Positions 6,999 to 9,882 of a stretch of 9,882 nt of DNA are shown piece after piece. The notes below the pieces were generated by a model. The model was given only the letters and a program-made list of their open reading frames with translations, ran no database searches and was not told the DNA's origin. The stretch lies in contig JASLIE010000181.1 of assembly GCA_030152985.1 (NCBI GenBank), positions 1 through 9,882 on the forward strand, written 5' to 3'. Position numbers and translations under genes: made by a program. Each line of letters opens with the position of its first letter. Within the stretch, counting starts at the first letter, position 1. The DNA comes from Bacillaceae bacterium. GTDB lineage: Bacteria; Bacillota; Bacilli; Bacillales; Amphibacillaceae.

Positions 6999-7712
6999 AT
7001 GATTTTATTTCCAGCAATTGATGTTTTAGATGGTAAATGTGTACGCTTAATTCAAGGTGATTATGAGAAAGAAGTAATCTACAGTGATTCGCCTGTCGAA
7101 ATGGCTAAGTTTTGGGAAGCAGAAGGCGCTGAATTCATTCATATCGTTGATTTAAACGGGGCAAAGTCAGGACTTTCCGTCAACCTAAGAGTCATTCAGC
7201 ATATTGCAGAGTCTGTGAACATCCCCGTTCAAGTCGGCGGAGGCATTCGTTCACTTAAAACGATTGAAGACTATTTAAATAAAGGCGTTAATCGCGTGAT
7301 TTTAGGAACAGCTGCCATTCAAGACCCTGACTTTTTAAAAGAAGCTGTCGAGGCCTTTCAAGAAAAGATTGTTGTTTCAGTCGATGCACGAGAGGGCTTT
7401 GTTGCAACAGAGGGATGGACAGACACAAGCTCAACAAAAGCAACTGACCTGATTGCTCACTTAGAAAAGATTGGCGTTCAAACGATTGTTTACACCGATA
7501 TCGCAAAAGACGGCATGCTAGCAGGACCTAACTTAATCGAGCAAAAGCAAATTAATGAACACACTCAAATGAAGGTCATTGCTTCAGGTGGCGTCACGAC
7601 AATTGAAGATATTCAAAATCTAGCCTACTTAGATATGTACGGGGCGATTATCGGAAAGGCTTTATATGATGAACGCTTGGACTTTAAAGATGCACTCGAG
7701 GCCTTAAAATGA
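6999..7712 (+). CDS. hisA: ProFAR isomerase (HisA), phosphoribosylformimino-AICAR-phosphate isomerase
   Basis: HisA performs the Amadori rearrangement of ProFAR to PRFAR, the substrate of HisF. The 237-aa (beta/alpha)8 barrel shows the expected residues: FPAIDVLDGKCVRL at 4-17 with catalytic Asp8, IVDLNGAKSG at 49-58, the first phosphate loop VQVGGGIRS at 77-85, VSVDAREG at 126-133 with Asp129, EGWTDTS at 138-144 with the HisA-specific Trp140, YTDIAKDGMLAGPN at 165-178 with Asp167, and the second phosphate loop VIASGGV at 193-199. I prefer ATG 6999, 5 bases after GAGGTGA (6987-6993). A GTG at 6990 in the same frame overlaps that site. Its stop overlaps the hisF start (ATGA, 7709-7712). The HisA phosphate loop is canonical GGGI, unlike that of HisF next door. 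Confidence 0.96.
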   Translation: MILFPAIDVLDGKCVRLIQGDYEKEVIYSDSPVEMAKFWEAEGAEFIHIVDLNGAKSGLSVNLRVIQHIAESVNIPVQVGGGIRSLKTIEDYLNKGVNRVILGTAAIQDPDFLKEAVEAFQEKIVVSVDAREGFVATEGWTDTSSTKATDLIAHLEKIGVQTIVYTDIAKDGMLAGPNLIEQKQINEHTQMKVIASGGVTTIEDIQNLAYLDMYGAIIGKALYDERLDFKDALEALK

Positions 7713-8461
7713 TGAAACGACTCATTCCTTGTCTTGATATGCGTGATGGTCGTGTTGTTAAGGGAAAAAAGTTTCAAAACATCGAAGACGTTGCAGATCC
7801 TGTTACTTTAGCTAAACAATATGAAGCAGACGGGGCTGATGAACTCTTTATTTTAGATATTACCGGCAGAGACCGGCCGCAGTTTCTAAGTATTTTAAAG
7901 GAAATCACTCAAGCCATTTCGATTCCTGTTACTTGTGGGGGAGCCATTCGCACAAAAGACGATGTGCGTGATGTCCTCGACTCAGGTGCCAATAAAGCAT
8001 CAATTACTAGCGCGGCACTTGATCATCCTGACTTAATTAAGCAGATAAGCGACGCCTTTGGCAGTGAGCGCCTTGTCTTATCGATTGATGCTAAACAAGT
8101 TGCAGAAGGAAGCTGGCATGCATTTACTCAAGGCGGCCAGCATGATACAAAACGTGATGTGATTGAATGGGCAAAAACAGGTCAAGCACTTGGTGCAGGG
8201 GAAATCTTGCTTAATTCCATTGACCGTGACGGCATAAAGGATGGCTACGCGCTCGACTTAAATCAAGCCGTTTCAGATGCAGTGTCAATTCCTGTCATTG
8301 CAAGTGGCGGGGCAGGAACTTTGGAAGACTTTAAACGCGTCTTTACTGAAACCAAGGTCAGCGCAGCACTTGCCGCATCTGTCTTTCATTATGGCGAGAT
8401 TCAGTTAACTGACTTAAAGGCATATTTACGTGAATTCGAAATTGATGTAGAGGAGTTTTAA
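7709..8461 (+). CDS. hisF: Imidazole glycerol phosphate synthase cyclase subunit (HisF), with unusual partner-site residues
   Basis: HisF combines PRFAR with ammonia, normally supplied by the glutaminase HisH, to give imidazole glycerol phosphate and AICAR. The 250-aa barrel keeps catalytic Asp10 ([13 protein letters not shown] at 7-19) and Asp127 (SIDAK), the gate residues Arg4, Glu45, Lys96 and Glu165 (equivalent to Thermotoga R5, E46, K99, E167), [12 protein letters not shown] at 164-175 and ASGGAG at 198-203. Compared with the Thermotoga sequence as I recall it, several family-conserved positions differ. GADKVSIN reads GANKASIT at 93-100, so Asp98 becomes Asn95 and Asn103 becomes Thr100. 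The phosphate loop VGGGI reads CGGAI at 76-80, and the loop GRKxTG reads GQHDTK at 143-148. No hisH is adjacent. Start ATG 7709 overlaps the hisA stop; ATG 7712 is an alternative. Identity is firm, while the HisH-independent reading is inference. Confidence 0.94.
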   Translation: MMKRLIPCLDMRDGRVVKGKKFQNIEDVADPVTLAKQYEADGADELFILDITGRDRPQFLSILKEITQAISIPVTCGGAIRTKDDVRDVLDSGANKASITSAALDHPDLIKQISDAFGSERLVLSIDAKQVAEGSWHAFTQGGQHDTKRDVIEWAKTGQALGAGEILLNSIDRDGIKDGYALDLNQAVSDAVSIPVIASGGAGTLEDFKRVFTETKVSAALAASVFHYGEIQLTDLKAYLREFEIDVEEF

Positions 8462-8462
8462 A

Positions 8463-9086
8463 ATGAGAGATCAAATTAATTGGGACGCAAACGGACTCAT
8501 CCCTGCCATCTTACAAGATCAAACGACAGGTAATGTTTTAATGCTTGCTTATATGAATCAAGAAGCTTATCAAAAAACTCTTGAAACAAAGGAAGCCTGG
8601 TTTTATAGTCGGTCACGTAAGGAGCTCTGGCATAAAGGCGCAAGTTCTGGCAATATTCAAAAGGTCGTCAGCATGACACTTGATTGCGACTCTGACACCC
8701 TTTTACTGACAGTAGCACCCCAAGGACCAGCCTGCCATACAGGTGAAACATCCTGCTTTTTTAAACCGATTATCAAGGAAGAAAATCAGAAACGAGATGT
8801 GATTCATCAGATAATTGAGACCATTGAACACCGTAAAGAAAATCCAAAAGAAGGCGCCTATACGACTTATCTTTTTAATGAAGGTATTGATAAGGTTCTG
8901 AAAAAGGTCGGCGAAGAGGCGAGTGAAGTCATCATTGGTGCTAAAAATAATGATGCAGATGAAATTAAGTGGGAAGTTGCTGACTTAATCTATCACACGC
9001 TCGTCTTATTAAATATGACGGATGTCTCGCTTGATGAAATCAAAGCAGTACTTTATGAACGCCATATCAAAAAGGAGGGGAAATAA
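8463..9086 (+). CDS. hisIE: Bifunctional phosphoribosyl-AMP cyclohydrolase / phosphoribosyl-ATP pyrophosphatase (HisIE)
   Basis: This is a fusion of two enzymes for steps two and three. The C-terminal HisE domain releases pyrophosphate from PR-ATP, and the N-terminal HisI domain opens the adenine ring of PR-AMP. HisI covers about residues 1-103, with LMLAYMN at 26-32, [14 protein letters not shown] at 46-59, the metal-binding DCDSD at 74-78, and the zinc cysteines Cys91 and Cys98 in [12 protein letters not shown]. HisE covers about 111-203, with the pyrophosphatase helices [18 protein letters not shown] at 145-162 and [14 protein letters not shown] at 170-183. At 207 aa it has the usual length of the fused form. 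The ATG at 8463 is one base after the hisF stop, with AGGAG at 8451-8455 inside hisF, so translation is probably coupled. Confidence 0.96.
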   Translation: MRDQINWDANGLIPAILQDQTTGNVLMLAYMNQEAYQKTLETKEAWFYSRSRKELWHKGASSGNIQKVVSMTLDCDSDTLLLTVAPQGPACHTGETSCFFKPIIKEENQKRDVIHQIIETIEHRKENPKEGAYTTYLFNEGIDKVLKKVGEEASEVIIGAKNNDADEIKWEVADLIYHTLVLLNMTDVSLDEIKAVLYERHIKKEGK

Positions 9087-9089
9087 GCA

Positions 9090-9882
9090 GTGAGTAAATT
9101 TTGGACACAGGCTGCTAAGCAGGCACAACCTTATGTGCCAGGTGAACAGGTCGAGGTTGAGATTAAACTGAATACCAATGAAAACCCCTACCCCCCTTCA
9201 CCTAAGGTCATTCAAGCCATTAAAGAAGCAAGTAATGAATCGCTGAGACTCTACCCTTCTCCAACTATGGACTCACTTAGAGCGACCATTGCTAAGCGGT
9301 TTTCTTTAAAAAAAGAACAGGTTTTTGTCGGAAATGGTTCGGATGAAGTTCTGGCCTTTTCTTTTATGGCCTTTTTTGAAAAAGCTTCAACCATTAAATA
9401 TCCGAGCATTACTTATAGCTTCTACCCAGTCTATGCACAAATATTTAATGTGAAGGTCGATGAGGTGCCACTGAAGGATGACTTTACATTTAATCATGAA
9501 GACTTCTTTGCTGCAGATGGCGGCGTTATTTTTCCCAACCCTAACGCGCCAACTAGTTTATTTTTACCCTTAGAACAAGTTGAAGAAATTTTAAAGGAAA
9601 ACCCCAATAAGGTGGTCATCGTTGACGAAGCCTATGTTGACTTTGCTAGTGGATCTGCAGCAAGCTTGGTTGATCACTACCCTAATCTCCTCGTCATTCA
9701 AACTCTCTCAAAGTCACGGTCGCTTGCCGGACTTAGGGTTGGTTTTGCACTCGGACACGAGGATCTCATTGAGGGCTTAGTTCGCATGAAAGATTCATTT
9801 AACTCCTATCCTGTCGACCGGCTGGCACTTGTTGGTGCTGAAGCGGCGATAAAAGACGAAGCTTACTTTAAATCGACAGTTG
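9090..9882 (+). CDS. hisC: Histidinol-phosphate aminotransferase (HisC), 3' truncated by window end
   Basis: HisC is the PLP-dependent aminotransferase that converts imidazole acetol phosphate plus glutamate to histidinol phosphate and 2-oxoglutarate. The frame starts at GTG 9090, 9 bases after a strong AAAGGAGGGG (9071-9080), and stays open for 264 codons to the window edge, about three quarters of a family protein (about 350 aa). Visible fold-type I aminotransferase features are KLNTNENPYPPSP at 27-38, LYPSP near 54, GNGSDEVLAF at 81-90, PNPNAPTS at 149-156 (family NPNxPTG), VDEAYVDF at 178-185, the PLP-lysine segment TLSKSRSLAGLRVGFALG at 205-222 with Lys208, and the start of the C-terminal domain. 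It is 3 bases after the hisIE stop and so is the eighth gene of the operon. Confidence 0.94.
   Translation, partial: MSKFWTQAAKQAQPYVPGEQVEVEIKLNTNENPYPPSPKVIQAIKEASNESLRLYPSPTMDSLRATIAKRFSLKKEQVFVGNGSDEVLAFSFMAFFEKASTIKYPSITYSFYPVYAQIFNVKVDEVPLKDDFTFNHEDFFAADGGVIFPNPNAPTSLFLPLEQVEEILKENPNKVVIVDEAYVDFASGSAASLVDHYPNLLVIQTLSKSRSLAGLRVGFALGHEDLIEGLVRMKDSFNSYPVDRLALVGAEAAIKDEAYFKSTV

Overview
The window is a stretch of low-GC Bacillota chromosome, most likely from class Bacilli (Bacillales or Lactobacillales). The evidence is purine-rich AGGAG-type ribosome binding sites, occasional GTG starts, the short HisG with a separate HisZ, a PHP-family histidinol phosphatase, a PlsY-type acyltransferase homologue, and small membrane proteins resembling Bacillus YqgC and YtzI. 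I cannot name a genus. The window is densely coding. There are no mobile elements, CRISPR arrays, tRNAs or rRNAs, and no gene-free stretch over about 300 bases.

Left half (1-3150, minus strand, read right to left): hisK-murB-ytzI-like small gene-[hairpin/terminator]-plsY-like-DUF456 membrane protein. hisK, murB and the ytzI-like gene are separated by only 25-27 bases and probably share a transcript. A long hairpin followed by a T-rich tract lies between the ytzI-like gene and the plsY-like gene. The plsY-like stop codon overlaps the ribosome binding site of the DUF456 gene. That gene runs to within one base of a probable stop at the window edge.

Centre (3151-3266): a 116-base divergent intergenic region. 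It carries a good sigma-A-type promoter for the rightward operon (TTGACT-17 bp-TATGAT), three GATAAAG repeats and an imperfect inverted repeat just downstream of the -10, a plausible operator.

Right half (3267-9882, plus strand): hisZ-hisG-hisD-hisB-hisA-hisF-hisIE-hisC. The genes are tightly packed, with ATGA overlaps at hisG/hisD and hisA/hisF and a 1-base gap at hisF/hisIE. hisC is cut by the window end. With divergent hisK, the window encodes every enzyme from PRPP+ATP to histidinol and histidine except one: hisH, the glutaminase subunit of imidazole glycerol phosphate synthase, is absent from its usual place between hisB and hisA. Only 19 bases lie there.

The most interesting signal is that missing hisH combined with changes in HisF at positions that normally serve the HisH partnership or the ammonia/phosphate site. 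The residue equivalent to Thermotoga maritima Asp98 is Asn, Asn103 is Thr, and the GGG phosphate loop reads GGA. The other catalytic residues are kept. This suggests an ammonia-dependent or otherwise re-partnered HisF. A hisH gene elsewhere in the genome cannot be excluded from this window.
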